From JANXYW01 sp031400455 (GTDB lineage Bacteria; Chloroflexota; Dehalococcoidia; DSTF01; JACRBR01), in contig JANNPX010000019.1 in the NCBI GenBank assembly GCA_031400455.1, positions 62,001 through 126,000 of the forward strand: a DNA stretch of 64,000 nucleotides, read 5' to 3'. Both the position numbers and the translations under genes were made by a program. This document shows positions 27,023-35,977 of this stretch, in pieces. Positions within the stretch are counted from its first letter, which is position 1; the number at the start of each line of letters is the position of its first letter. The notes under the pieces were generated by a model, which was not told where the DNA came from, did no database searches, and worked only from the letters and a program-made list of their open reading frames with translations.

Positions 27023-27589
27023 TCATCTGGCGTGGCGCCATTCGCGCTTGACGAGTCCCCAGATCCAGCAATCGCGGAAGGTGCCGCGGTCGAAGCGGTA
27101 GTCGCGGAGCGTGCCCTCGCGGACGAAGCCGAGCTTCTCGAGCACTCGCGCTGATCGCGTGTTGGCCGGGTTGGTTGTCGCTTCTATGCGGTTGAGCTCG
27201 AGTCGCTGAAATCCCCAACGCAGCATGGCGCTGACCGCGCCCGTCATGACACCGCGACCCCAATACTCCGCCGAGAGCCCGTAGCCGATCACGGCGCTGT
27301 GGTCGCGCCAATCGAAGTGATTGAAGCCGCAATCTCCAACCATCACGCCGTCGTCACGACGCGCGATCGCAAAGCGCATGGCCGTCTTGTCCGAGAACGC
27401 CGTCTGGAAGTAGGCGATGATTTCGGCGATCTCGGCCTGCGAGTCATAGTCACTACTTGTGAGTTCGGTGACCGCGCGGTCGCCCATATAGCGATACCAA
27501 TCCGCTGCATCGTCTGGCCGAATCTGGCGCAGTACGAAATCGCCGGCGTCAAGCAACGGGAATGCGTCCGGTAGCGGAGAAACGGTCAT
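27023..27589 (-). CDS. GNAT acetyltransferase, RimJ/RimL type
   Basis: 188 residues of the ribosomal-protein/small-molecule acetyltransferase subgroup: LRQIRPDDAADWYRYM at the start, IGYGLSAEYWGRGVMTGAVSAML as the acetyl-CoA loop, and LELNRIEATTNPANTRSARVLEKLGFVREGTLRDY, which is diagnostic for the RimJ/RimL group. The ATG at 27589 has GGGAG about 7 bases upstream. The acceptor is not known. Convergent with the Rieske-like gene (1 base apart). Confidence 0.88.
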   Translation of the reverse strand: MTVSPLPDAFPLLDAGDFVLRQIRPDDAADWYRYMGDRAVTELTSSDYDSQAEIAEIIAYFQTAFSDKTAMRFAIARRDDGVMVGDCGFNHFDWRDHSAVIGYGLSAEYWGRGVMTGAVSAMLRWGFQRLELNRIEATTNPANTRSARVLEKLGFVREGTLRDYRFDRGTFRDCWIWGLVKREWRHAR

Positions 27590-27626
27590 CGCTCGCTCCC
27601 GTTGCTTGCATTCGTTGCCGCGCTCG

Positions 27627-28817
27627 TCACTTGGCAACCGCGCGAGCGAGGTCGCGCTGATGCTGTGCGATCTCGTGGTCGCCCCAACGGTAGATGGCGT
27701 GGCGCAGGGGACCGAGTTTCTTCGGCAGATCGGGGTAGGTGATCTCGCCGCGGATGATCTCTGTGAGGTAGCGCCAGAAGGTGCCGTTGTATTTCAGCAT
27801 CAGCACCGAGAACGCGGGCAGCCGCTGGAATACCGCCATCAGCCGTCGCGATGCCAGGATCTCCTCGCGCATCTCCGCATCAAGTGCGCGCTGGTAACCG
27901 GAGAGGTCCCCCACCTGTTCGGCCAGGTATCGCTGCGCTTCTTCGGCGGCAAGCCGGCCGCTTACGAACGCCGCCCAGATCCCCTCGCCGGACAGCGGAT
28001 CGACGAGAGCCGCGGCATCGCCGGCGAGCATCGTCGGGCCGCGCACGATGGGCTGATCGTCGCGGCGGAGCGGTAGCTGATAGCCGCGATGCCCGAAGAG
28101 CTTCGTCTCGTCGAGCCCGTAATACCGGCTGTACTTCGTCAGCAGGCGCCGGAGATCCGGCCCGACGGACTTCCAGCCACCCACACCGACATTAAGGTGG
28201 TCGCCCTTCGGGAACACCCAGCCATAGCCGCCGGGGATGCCGCCAAGGTCCAGCGCAATAGAGTGTTCCCAGTCCGCCATCACGTGCGCGTCGGCGGGAT
28301 AATTCGCCTCCAGCGCGACTGCGTGTTCTCCCGCTGGCTCCAGCCCCAGCGCCTTTGCCGATATGCCGTTGACGCCGTCCGTGCCGATCAACAGCCGCGC
28401 TTCGTACACGTCGCCGTTCGAGCGGGCGCGGACACCCTCGTCAGCGATCTCGATCGCGCGCACCTGCACGCCGTCGCGAACATCCGCGCCGGCGGAGGCT
28501 GCCTGCTCCAGCAGAAAATAGTCGAGCTTGCTGCGCTGCGTCATCCGGGCGAGCAGCTTCTGACTGGTGCGGTCGAAACGACGGCCCATCGCCGCGCTGA
28601 CGCGGACGCCGTAGATCTCGCGTTCTGTGACGGACGACAGATCGAGGTCGTTGGCCTCGTCTGCGCGGAATGTCACGCCGCCGCCACATGGCTTGTCGCG
28701 GGGGAACTTCGCCTTGTCCAGCAGCAGCACTCGCGCGCCGGATAGTGCCAGCTTGCGGGCGGCCGTGCTGCCCGCGGGGCCCCCGCCTACGACGATCGCG
28801 TCAAATCGCTCAGCCAT
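27627..28817 (-). CDS. geranylgeranyl reductase family FAD enzyme
   Basis: Flavoprotein of 396 residues that in known relatives saturates isoprenoid chains of quinones, lipids or pigments. It has VVGGGPAGSTAARKLALSGARVLLLDK (FAD-binding), PRDKPCGGGV (family signature), GTDGVNG, the GYGWVFPKGDHLNVGVG segment and LAGDAAALVDPLSGEGIWAAF (second FAD motif). Substrate could be menaquinone or another isoprenoid. A TAGACT hexamer six bases before the ATG points to a leaderless mRNA. Confidence 0.88.
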   Translation of the reverse strand: MAERFDAIVVGGGPAGSTAARKLALSGARVLLLDKAKFPRDKPCGGGVTFRADEANDLDLSSVTEREIYGVRVSAAMGRRFDRTSQKLLARMTQRSKLDYFLLEQAASAGADVRDGVQVRAIEIADEGVRARSNGDVYEARLLIGTDGVNGISAKALGLEPAGEHAVALEANYPADAHVMADWEHSIALDLGGIPGGYGWVFPKGDHLNVGVGGWKSVGPDLRRLLTKYSRYYGLDETKLFGHRGYQLPLRRDDQPIVRGPTMLAGDAAALVDPLSGEGIWAAFVSGRLAAEEAQRYLAEQVGDLSGYQRALDAEMREEILASRRLMAVFQRLPAFSVLMLKYNGTFWRYLTEIIRGEITYPDLPKKLGPLRHAIYRWGDHEIAQHQRDLARAVAK

Positions 28818-28829
28818 CGATTAAGTCTA
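28818..28829 (-). promoter_or_regulatory. leaderless promoter -10 (TAGACT)
   Basis: On the minus strand TAGACT (28829-28824), six bases (TAATCG), then the ATG of the geranylgeranyl reductase family gene. Confidence 0.6.
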
Positions 28830-28870
28830 CGCAACGGGAAGCCGTAAGGCTCACACGTCCGCGCTTGCGA

Positions 28871-28900
28871 CTCACAGCCGGGGACGGCTGTGCCACTCTG
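28871..28900. repeat. intergenic palindrome, family A, copy 1
   Basis: The minus strand reads GAGTGGCACAGCCG, TCCC, CGGCTGTGAG, matching copies at 58293 and 59168 almost base for base. ACAGCCG and CGGCTGT form the stem. Confidence 0.75.
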
Positions 28901-28944
28901 CTTGGCTCGATTGGGAGTGACGCGTTGTAGGGACGCGGAAGATG

Positions 28945-29838
28945 TCAGTGCAGGGCGATGATCGCAGCGGCGAGCAGGATCGCCTCGCCAGCGATAGCGG
29001 CGATCAGCAGTACGTATCCCACCATACGCTCCCACGAGTGGGCAACGAAGCCCAATCCGAGGTTCAGCAGCAGCAGACCGACGCCAGTCATCGGGAGCTT
29101 CAGCAGTTCGTCCTTGGACGCGACGCGGGTGACGCCGTTGAGGTGCGGGAACGAGAGAGCGATGCTTTCCGGCAGCCCCGGATACTGCTGGTAGACGTAG
29201 CCGAACATCGCGAAGAACATCGCGAATGCGGCGACGGCTAGCATTTGTGCCGTCCGGTCTTCCCAGAATGGCTGCGCCGCGAGGTAGAGGCGGTCGGGCG
29301 TCTGAGGCACCGAGACGAGCGACCCGAGCCGCTGTTGCGCCTGCACCGCCTCCGCAAATGCGACCTCATCTTCGATGCTGACGGCGTACGACTGATTCGC
29401 TGTGACGATGTAGAGCAGGTCCGCGGGCGTACGATGCGTGGAGTAGAACAACGTGTCGCCGATGCCGCCGTCGATGTCGGCGTGGCCGATGTGGTGGCCG
29501 AGCCAGCTCACGCCTGCGACGTGCGGGTTCGGGAGCTCGCGGCCAGGCACGAGGCGCTCGATCTGCGACATCGGCACCATCTGGCGGATGTCGCCCCAGG
29601 TGATCGTCAGCGCATTGCGGTCGAGGGTGTAGCGCAGCGTGCCGAGGCTGTACGTCCAGTAGGCGAACAGCAGGCCAATGAAGAAGAATACGGAAGCCGC
29701 TGCGTACAGCGAGATGATGCCGAGGCTCACATCCTCCGTCAGTCCACGGACGACCAGCGCCAGCGTGACGATGAAGCACCATGCGGCCAACCCGCCGCCG
29801 ACCAGCGAACCGATCGCGCGCGAAGGACGAAACTCCAT
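28945..29838 (-). CDS. membrane protein with PH-like domain
   Basis: 297 residues with two N-terminal helices (SLVGGGLAAWCFIVTLALVV and FFFIGLLFAYW), a soluble middle part (TLRYTLDRNALTITWGDIRQMVPMSQIERLVPG, as in bacterial PH domains) and two more helices near the end. The ATG at 29838 shares its first base with the last base of the aminotransferase stop (TGATG), so the two are translated together. Function unknown; bacterial PH domains often act in cell-envelope scaffolding. Confidence 0.7.
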   Translation of the reverse strand: MEFRPSRAIGSLVGGGLAAWCFIVTLALVVRGLTEDVSLGIISLYAAASVFFFIGLLFAYWTYSLGTLRYTLDRNALTITWGDIRQMVPMSQIERLVPGRELPNPHVAGVSWLGHHIGHADIDGGIGDTLFYSTHRTPADLLYIVTANQSYAVSIEDEVAFAEAVQAQQRLGSLVSVPQTPDRLYLAAQPFWEDRTAQMLAVAAFAMFFAMFGYVYQQYPGLPESIALSFPHLNGVTRVASKDELLKLPMTGVGLLLLNLGLGFVAHSWERMVGYVLLIAAIAGEAILLAAAIIALH

Positions 29839-30791
29839 CAGGCGTTGACTCGCGCTGTCGCGGGCTCGGCCACCGGTGTGACGCCATGCACCCAGCTCGC
29901 GTACTTGGGATTCCGGCCGCGGATCGCGTCGAAGAACAGTCCCTGCAGTTTCTTCGTGATCGGCCCGACTCCGCCGGCGCCGACGGCCCGGCGATCGACT
30001 TCCACCACGGGCGACAGGTGGGCCGCCGTTCCGGTGAGGAAGCACTCGTCTGCAACGTACAGCTCCGACCGCGCGATCGAGCGTTCGATCACTTCGATGC
30101 CCAGCTCTTCGCGTGCCAACTGCAGCACCGACTCGAGGGTGATGCCCTCAAGCACGTTGTCGCTGCGTTCCGGCGTGATCAGCTTGCCGTGCCGCACCAT
30201 GACGAGGTTTTCACCGGAACCCTCTGCCACCTTGCCGTCGTCATTGAGCATGATCGCTTCGTCGTAGCCGTTCTCGATGGCCTCGGTCTTGGCCAGCGCC
30301 GAGTTCACATAGAGGCCGTTCACCTTTGCACGGGCCGGTATCGCCACATCCGAGACACGACGCCAAGTCGATGTCTGGCAGCGGATGCCGGCATCCAGGT
30401 CGAGGTAGTTGCCGAACGGGATGGCGAACACCATGAAGTCGCTATCGACGCCATCCAGCCGCGGGCCGATGACCTCGCCGCTCTTGTAGGCGATCGGGCG
30501 GATGTACGTGTCCTCGCGGAAACCGGTAGCGGCGACGACCTGGCTGCAGATGTCGGTCAGTTCCTCCGCGCTCTGCGGCAGGTCGATGTGCATGATGTGC
30601 GCGGACTGCTTCAGGCGCCGAAAGTGCTCCACGGGCCGGAAGATCAGCGACTGGCCGCGCTCCTCGCTCCAGTTGCCGCGGACGCCTTCGAAGACGGCGG
30701 TGCCGTACAGGAACGCGTGCGTCATGACGCCTACCTTCGCTTCCTCCAGCGGGACGATGCGCTTCTGGAAGTAGCAGTAGGGAGTTGCCAT
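29838..30791 (-). CDS. ilvE: branched-chain amino-acid aminotransferase
   Basis: PLP-dependent fold-IV transaminase for the last step of Val, Leu and Ile synthesis. Motifs: THAFLYGTAVFEGVRGNW, the Lys in ARAKVNGLYVNSALAKTEA that binds PLP, and DDGKVAEGSGENLVMV with the pyridine-contacting Glu; ECFLTGTAAHLSPV follows. Length 317. The start at 30791 (AAAGGA upstream) is preferred over 30854. A -10-like TATACT lies at 30825-30830 on the minus strand. Confidence 0.94.
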   Translation of the reverse strand: MATPYCYFQKRIVPLEEAKVGVMTHAFLYGTAVFEGVRGNWSEERGQSLIFRPVEHFRRLKQSAHIMHIDLPQSAEELTDICSQVVAATGFREDTYIRPIAYKSGEVIGPRLDGVDSDFMVFAIPFGNYLDLDAGIRCQTSTWRRVSDVAIPARAKVNGLYVNSALAKTEAIENGYDEAIMLNDDGKVAEGSGENLVMVRHGKLITPERSDNVLEGITLESVLQLAREELGIEVIERSIARSELYVADECFLTGTAAHLSPVVEVDRRAVGAGGVGPITKKLQGLFFDAIRGRNPKYASWVHGVTPVAEPATARVNA

Positions 30792-30824
30792 AACGTTGCA
30801 TTCCTTTCGTTTGGGGTTGCCGTG

Positions 30825-30830
30825 AGTATA
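30825..30830 (-). promoter_or_regulatory. -10 element of the ilvE promoter
   Basis: TATACT on the minus strand, 33 bases before the ilvE start; no good -35 was found. Confidence 0.4.
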
Positions 30831-30857
30831 GGCCGGACGGTTCGAATCCGCCACCCG

Positions 30858-30886
30858 TTGACGGACGAGTCGAGCGCCGCTACCGT
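30858..30886 (+). promoter_or_regulatory. sigma-70-like promoter of the MBL gene
   Basis: TTGACG (30858-30863), 17-base spacer, TACCGT (30881-30886); predicted start of transcription near 30893. Confidence 0.55.
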
Positions 30887-30939
30887 CTCAGGCGGTCTTA
30901 CTGGACGATGGTTCCGTGATCGACATACAAGGAGGCCGG

Positions 30940-31773
30940 ATGGCTGCCAGCCCGATTCGCATAGGCAACGTCGAGATCACGCCGATCCTCGACGCGGCGA
31001 TCAACCCACCGCCGGTGCGTGCTCTCTTCCCGAATGTTCCGCTGGAGGCGTGGGCGCCGTACAGGGAACTCCTGGAAGGGAACAGCGACCTGCTTCCGCT
31101 CTCGATCGGATGCTTCGTCGTGCGGACCGGCGGCAAGACGGTGCTGGTCGACTCTGGGATTGGTGCGAAGGGTCGGCAGGGCATGCCAACGGGCCGTCTG
31201 CCCGATGCGCTCGCTGAGGCGGGCATCAAGCCGGAAGACATCGATATTGTGATCGCGACGCATATCCACGTCGACCACGTCGGCTGGCACACGACCGAGC
31301 GCGACGCCAAGTTCGTGCCCACGTTTCCGAACGCGAATCACATCTTCGATCGCGATGAGTGGGCATACTGGACCGCGCCCGACGTCGCGGCGAACACGCC
31401 GTGGGTGATCGACTGTGTGCAGCCGTTGGAAGGCGTCGCGGAGATATCGCTGGTCGAAGGCGAACACAAGGTCACGGACGACCTGACGTTGATCTCGACG
31501 CCGGGGCACACGCCAGCACACATCTCGGTGGCGATCGTCTCGGGCGGCGAAGCGGGCGTGATCATCGGAGATGTATGCCACCATCCGGCGCAGGTGACGG
31601 AGGGATGGTCGCCCGTGTTCGATATGAACCCGGCGCTGGCGATGGAGTCGCGCGAGAAGCTGATGCAGAAGATCGAAGACGAGCGTATGACCGTGATCGC
31701 TGGCCATTTCCCGCACCCAGGCTTCGGTCGCATCGTGCGCACCGAGGGCAAGCGCTACTGGCGCGCCCTATAG
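30940..31773 (+). CDS. MBL-fold metallohydrolase, lactonase-like
   Basis: 277 residues starting at an ATG with a perfect AAGGAGG. The metal motif ATHIHVDHVGW (about residues 105-115) and later TPGHTPAHISV and GDVCHHPAQ, AGHFPHPGFGRI give a complete dinuclear zinc site. The N-terminal IGNVEITPILDA and the spacing look like the quorum-quenching/lactonase-type branch, but hydrolysis of other esters is equally possible. It is divergent from ilvE. Confidence 0.88.
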   Translation: MAASPIRIGNVEITPILDAAINPPPVRALFPNVPLEAWAPYRELLEGNSDLLPLSIGCFVVRTGGKTVLVDSGIGAKGRQGMPTGRLPDALAEAGIKPEDIDIVIATHIHVDHVGWHTTERDAKFVPTFPNANHIFDRDEWAYWTAPDVAANTPWVIDCVQPLEGVAEISLVEGEHKVTDDLTLISTPGHTPAHISVAIVSGGEAGVIIGDVCHHPAQVTEGWSPVFDMNPALAMESREKLMQKIEDERMTVIAGHFPHPGFGRIVRTEGKRYWRAL

Positions 31774-31804
31774 CCCAAGCATTCGCTGGCCGAATGAGTC
31801 CGTT

Positions 31805-32887
31805 GTGCCGCCGTTCGTCTCCGGCCTCGCGCTGTCACGTTCGTTCTACGCCGAGGCTGTGCGCCCGATTCTCGATGCGGAGTTCCCCGCGCTCGAATAC
31901 GCTGCCGCACTGATCGGCACCGGCTCCGAAGTTCTCGGGTACGACTCGTCGCGCTCGACCGACCACCACTGGGGTCCGCGCGCGATGCTGTTCGTCGCAG
32001 ATGGCGACCTCGCACTCGGCCCGCGCATCTCGGATGCGCTGTCGGCGGGCCTCCCCGCAACGTTCCGTGGCTACTCCACAAGCTACGGCCCGGCAGATGC
32101 GATTGGCGTCCGACTCCCCGTCCTCATCGCGGAAGGCCAGCCGGTGGCGCATCGTGTGGATGTCTATGAGCCGCACGGGTATTTCCGCGGCGCGCTCGGC
32201 TACGATCCGCTCGGCGAGATCGCAGTCCCAGATTGGCTGATGGCGCCGTCGCAGACTCTGCTGGAAGCCACCGCGGGAGAAGTCTTCCATGATGGCCCCG
32301 GCCATCTCACGGCGGCGCGTGCACGTCTGGCGTGGTATCCGCCCGATGTTTGGCTCTACATTATGGCGTGCCAGTGGCAGCGCATCGCCGCGGAGGAGGC
32401 GTTCGTCGGGCGCTGTGCAGAGGCGGGCGACGACATCGGATCGCGCATCGTTACCGCCCGCCTCGCGCGCGACCTGATGCGGCTCAGCTTTCTCATGGAA
32501 CGCCGGTACGCTCCCTATAGCAAGTGGCTCGGCACCGCGTTCGCGGCGCTCGATTGCGCTGCGCAACTCGCGCCTGCGGTCGCACGCGCGCTGGAGGCGC
32601 CGACGTATACCGATCGCGAGCAGGCGCTCTGCGACGCATACGGCATCGCCGGCCAGATGCACAACGCGCTTGGCGTCACCGAAGCACTGGACGCCACGCC
32701 GCGGCTCTACTACGGCCGCCCGTATCGGGTGATCGGCGCTGACCGATTTGCCTCGGCGTTGCGCGCGGGCATCTCGGACGATGTGATACGCGCGCTTCCG
32801 GACATCGGAGCCTTCGATCAATTCGTGGACAACACTCGTGCTGCGGGATCGCGAGATCTGAGGTCGCTGCTTAAACGAGCGCCGTAG
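31805..32887 (+). CDS. DUF4037 family protein
   Basis: 360 residues with the family features near the start: ALIGTGSEVLGYDSSRSTDHHWGPRAMLFV, a nucleotidyltransferase-like patch with acidic and His residues. The later part is helical (MACQWQRIAAEEAFVGR, LMRLSFLMERRYAPYSKWLGTAF). DUF4037 proteins are thought to be nucleotidyltransferase relatives; substrate unknown. Starts at GTG with no clear Shine-Dalgarno; it follows the MBL gene by 31 bases on the same strand. Confidence 0.7.
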   Translation: MPPFVSGLALSRSFYAEAVRPILDAEFPALEYAAALIGTGSEVLGYDSSRSTDHHWGPRAMLFVADGDLALGPRISDALSAGLPATFRGYSTSYGPADAIGVRLPVLIAEGQPVAHRVDVYEPHGYFRGALGYDPLGEIAVPDWLMAPSQTLLEATAGEVFHDGPGHLTAARARLAWYPPDVWLYIMACQWQRIAAEEAFVGRCAEAGDDIGSRIVTARLARDLMRLSFLMERRYAPYSKWLGTAFAALDCAAQLAPAVARALEAPTYTDREQALCDAYGIAGQMHNALGVTEALDATPRLYYGRPYRVIGADRFASALRAGISDDVIRALPDIGAFDQFVDNTRAAGSRDLRSLLKRAP

Positions 32888-32893
32888 CAGGCC

Positions 32894-33766
32894 TCAGTGT
32901 TCCCCAACATCTCCGGCAGATACACCGGCGAGTTCCGGGTGGCCGGACCACACCCATGCCAGATTGGTGCGGCTGCAGCCCATGAGGACGCCGTGTAGCG
33001 TCGATGGGTGGAGGAAGATGCCCTCCGGGTTGGGGCTCTGCGGGTCGCGGCCGGCGTAGCGCATGCCGCGCTTGTCGAGCCGCTGCACAATCGGCGCGAT
33101 CTCTTCCGCCTCGATGTAGCACATGTACAGCGTCTCGCCGCCGCGGCGCGTCATGAAGCGGCCCATCGGCCGCGTGTCGTCGGTGATGTGCGACAGTTCG
33201 ATGCGATCGAGTCGCTCGGGCGGGTTGAACATCGTGAGCTGGCCGTCGTAGCCGTACTGCTTACTCTTGATCGGCACGAACCGCGACGCATCCAGCCCGA
33301 AGCGGTCCGCGTAGAAGTCCGCTGCCGCGACGTGATCGTTGATCAGGTTCGTCGCTTCGTACAGGTAGCGCATCGTGCCGATCATCGGCCGCGCGACCTC
33401 CTGTGAGATCACCATGCGCAACCCAGGGGTCTGGTCTGGCGCGATGAAGAGCTGGCCGCCTTCGTCGGTGAACTCCACGCCCTTCGACTGCAGCCGCGAC
33501 GCCAATGCGGCCACGTCGTTCGTCGAGAATCCGGCAGCGAATAGACCCTCGCCCCACTGGTTGAGGTACGCCTGCACCGGCCCGACGCCGGACGGCTCCA
33601 GCAGCTCGAACTCGCTGGTACCGGCGTGTACGACGCGGCGCTTCGCGCCCAGCACGCGTACTTCGTCGTCCTTCACCAGTTTGGCGTCGAATATGTCGAT
33701 TAACGCCTGCGCGGCGGCTTCGCGGTCGGTAACGGCGATCTGCACCCGGTCGACGTGTTCCAGCAT
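32894..33766 (-). CDS. VOC (glyoxalase/dioxygenase) superfamily protein
   Basis: 290 residues with two paired beta-alpha-beta-beta-beta modules. The first begins MLEHVDRVQIAVTDREAAAQALIDIFDAKL, the second spans DHVAAADFYADRFGLDASRF to the ETLYMCYIEAE end. Such folds bind a metal through His/Glu residues and act as lyases, isomerases or dioxygenases. GAGGAG lies before the ATG. Convergent with the DUF4037 gene. Confidence 0.75.
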   Translation of the reverse strand: MLEHVDRVQIAVTDREAAAQALIDIFDAKLVKDDEVRVLGAKRRVVHAGTSEFELLEPSGVGPVQAYLNQWGEGLFAAGFSTNDVAALASRLQSKGVEFTDEGGQLFIAPDQTPGLRMVISQEVARPMIGTMRYLYEATNLINDHVAAADFYADRFGLDASRFVPIKSKQYGYDGQLTMFNPPERLDRIELSHITDDTRPMGRFMTRRGGETLYMCYIEAEEIAPIVQRLDKRGMRYAGRDPQSPNPEGIFLHPSTLHGVLMGCSRTNLAWVWSGHPELAGVSAGDVGEH

Positions 33767-33851
33767 GGTGGCGCTCCTCTCGATGGCCGCGGCGTGGCAC
33801 GGCTCTGGTGCGCTATCGTAGCCGCCTCGCCCCCTGCGTGCAACGCGAGCG

Positions 33852-33857
33852 TACAAT
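33852..33857 (+). promoter_or_regulatory. -10 element of the SPFH gene
   Basis: TACAAT, 31 bases before the GTG start; the -35 is weak. Confidence 0.35.
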
Positions 33858-33888
33858 GCAGGCACCGTCCCACCGAAAGGAGTTCGCT

Positions 33889-34854
33889 GTGTCGAGTGAG
33901 ATTCCGCCGACGCCCGCCCGCGAGGACCGTGCCAAGGATGAAGGAGGTCTAGCAGCCGTTGTGCGGCTGATGCTCACCATCTTCGCGTTCATCCTGCTCA
34001 TCCCGCCGTGGGGCTTCCTGGTCTGGTTCTACTCCGTGAAGATCGTCTCCGAGTACGAGCGTGGCGTCATCTTCCGGCTCGGCCGGCTGGTGGGCGCCCG
34101 CGGTCCCGGCCTCTTCGTCATCCTGCCCATCATCGATCGGATGGTAAAGATGGATCTTCGCACCGTGGTGATGGACGTGCCGAGCCAGGAGTGCATCACG
34201 CGCGACAACGTCACCGTGAAGGTGAATGCCGTCATCTACTTCCGCGTCACCGCGCCCGAAGATGCCGTGACGAAAGTCGTCGACCACTTCCGCGCCACGT
34301 CGCAGATCGCCCAGACGACGCTGCGCAGCGTGCTTGGACAGTCCGACTTGGACGAGCTGCTAAGTGAGCGCGAGAAGATCAATGCGCGGCTCCAGCAGAT
34401 CATCGACGAGCAGACAGAACCATGGGGCGTGAAGGTCTCGACCGTCGAGGTGAAAGATGTCGAGCTGCCGCAGAGCATGCAGCGCGCGATGGCGCGGCAG
34501 GCCGAAGCCGAGCGCGAGCGCCGCGCGAAAGTCATCAACGCCGACGGCGAACTTCAGGCGTCGCAACGACTTGCCGAGGCGGGGCTGGCGATGTCGACGA
34601 ACCCCGTGACGCTGCAACTGCGGCTCTTGCAGACGTTGGCGGAAATTGCCACGGAGAAGAACAGCACGATCGTGCTCCCCGTGCCGTTCGGGCTATTCGA
34701 ATCGATCACGCAGATCGCAGAGAACATGACCCCCGGCACGCCGTCACCGCGCGTCCGCGTCGGCGCTCCGCCCGCGCCCGCTGGCGATCCCGCCGAAGAC
34801 ATGACGCCACCGGAGCGCCTGGAGCCTGGTTCGAGAGAGGGCATCGTGTCGTAG
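33889..34854 (+). CDS. SPFH/band-7 membrane protein, stomatin-like
   Basis: 321 residues from GTG with AAAGGAG six bases upstream. One N-terminal helix (IFAFILLIPPWGFLVWFYSV) is followed by the stomatin-type core: VSEYERGVIFRLGRLVGARGPGLFVILPIIDRM, TVKVNAVIYFRVTAPEDA and ATSQIAQTTLRSVLGQSDLDELLSERE, ending in coiled coil (AEAERERRAKVINADGEL). The C-tail is Pro/Asp-rich. Stomatins scaffold membrane microdomains and modulate membrane proteases. No NfeD-like partner gene is seen next to it. Confidence 0.93.
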   Translation: MSSEIPPTPAREDRAKDEGGLAAVVRLMLTIFAFILLIPPWGFLVWFYSVKIVSEYERGVIFRLGRLVGARGPGLFVILPIIDRMVKMDLRTVVMDVPSQECITRDNVTVKVNAVIYFRVTAPEDAVTKVVDHFRATSQIAQTTLRSVLGQSDLDELLSEREKINARLQQIIDEQTEPWGVKVSTVEVKDVELPQSMQRAMARQAEAERERRAKVINADGELQASQRLAEAGLAMSTNPVTLQLRLLQTLAEIATEKNSTIVLPVPFGLFESITQIAENMTPGTPSPRVRVGAPPAPAGDPAEDMTPPERLEPGSREGIVS

Positions 34855-34864
34855 CTGTACGTTT

Positions 34865-34906
34865 CGGAGCGCGGGCAGGACGTGGCGCGGGCTTTCAGCC
34901 CGCGTT
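34865..34906. repeat. intergenic palindromes, family B, copy 2
   Basis: GCGCGGGC-TTTCA-GCCCGCG at 34885-34904, preceded by a partial copy (CGGAGCGCGGGC) at 34865. Confidence 0.65.
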
Positions 34907-35128
34907 CGTCCGTGGCGGCGACCAGCGGCGGACGGCGAGAGCAACGAGCACGTAGACCGCGAGCATCGCGATAACAACGAACGTTACTATCCAGCCCCAG
35001 GCGACCGCGTCGCGATCGAAGAACACAAGGACTGCGATGCCGACGACGAGCCGCAGCAAGATGAACAGAACCACCAGCCGGAACAGCCGCTGGATCTTCC
35101 CCGCCATCGAATGCCATCGTGCACGCAT
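34895..35128 (-). CDS. small two-helix membrane protein
   Basis: 77 residues, start ATG at 35128 chosen because TATACT lies exactly six bases before it on the minus strand; an inner ATG at 35107 is the alternative. Two helices (LVVLFILLRLVVGIAVLVF and WIVTFVVIAMLAVYVLVALAV) with a basic N-terminus. It is divergent from the alpha/beta hydrolase. Its 3' end overlaps a family-B palindrome. Function unknown. Confidence 0.5.
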   Translation of the reverse strand: MRARWHSMAGKIQRLFRLVVLFILLRLVVGIAVLVFFDRDAVAWGWIVTFVVIAMLAVYVLVALAVRRWSPPRTNAG

Positions 35129-35140
35129 GCGGCGAGTATA
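35129..35140 (-). promoter_or_regulatory. leaderless promoter -10 (TATACT)
   Basis: TATACT (35140-35135 on the minus strand), six bases, then ATG at 35128. Confidence 0.5.
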
Positions 35141-35166
35141 GCCGTCACACGAGAGGGAGCCGCATC

Positions 35167-35958
35167 GTGCCAACCGTTTCCGCCAACAACATCGATCTGT
35201 TCTACCGCGATGACGGGGAAGGCCAGCCCGTCCTTTTCATCCAGGGGCTCGGCGTCGATCATCGCGGCTGGGGTGCCGTGACGCGGCCGCTGGCGAAGCG
35301 TTTCCGCTGCATCTCGTACGACAACCGCGACGTCGGCCGATCATCGACCGTCGATTCGCAATACGACGTACTCGATATGGCAGCCGACGCCATCGGCCTG
35401 CTCGACGCGCTCGGCATCGAGCCGGTGGACGTCGTGGGCACTTCGATGGGCGGCGTGATCGCGCAGGAGATCGCCATCCGGCACCCGGAGCGCGTGCGCA
35501 GGCTCGCGCTCGTGACGACGTACACCAGCGGCGATCCGCGCGGCTCGGCCATCTTCGAGGGCCAGGCGCTGCTTCGGCGCACGCTGTCGCGCGAGGACTA
35601 CTGCCGCGCAACGTTCTGGAGCGTCTACAGCCACCTGGACTACCGCCGCGAGGATGGCTTCATCGAGCAGATGATTGCGCGCACCGCCGGCAACGACCTC
35701 TGGCAGCCGCAGGACGCCTACGAGCGCCACGTACGAGCGGTGACGGCAGCGAACACCGAGGGCCGTCTTGACCAGATCTCCGCGCCGACGCTCATCCTTG
35801 CCGGCGCGGAAGACATCCTGACGCCGATGCGCTTCTCACAGCGCCTCGCGCGCGATATCCCGAACAACAGGCTCGAAGTCATCGAAGGCGCTGGACACGG
35901 CATGATCTGGAGCCACCCGGATGTCGTAGTAGATCACGTCGGCCAGTTCCTAACCTAG
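35167..35958 (+). CDS. alpha/beta hydrolase
   Basis: 263 residues with the classic fold: oxyanion region FIQGLGVDHRGWG, nucleophile elbow GTSMGG (Ser about 94), acid in AGAEDILTP and catalytic His in GAGHGMIW. Nearest relatives by feel are 3-oxoadipate enol-lactonase-type and other small esterases; substrate unknown. Starts at GTG with GAGAGGGAG upstream. Confidence 0.9.
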   Translation: MPTVSANNIDLFYRDDGEGQPVLFIQGLGVDHRGWGAVTRPLAKRFRCISYDNRDVGRSSTVDSQYDVLDMAADAIGLLDALGIEPVDVVGTSMGGVIAQEIAIRHPERVRRLALVTTYTSGDPRGSAIFEGQALLRRTLSREDYCRATFWSVYSHLDYRREDGFIEQMIARTAGNDLWQPQDAYERHVRAVTAANTEGRLDQISAPTLILAGAEDILTPMRFSQRLARDIPNNRLEVIEGAGHGMIWSHPDVVVDHVGQFLT

Positions 35959-35977
35959 GTTATTGATTCGGAGCCCC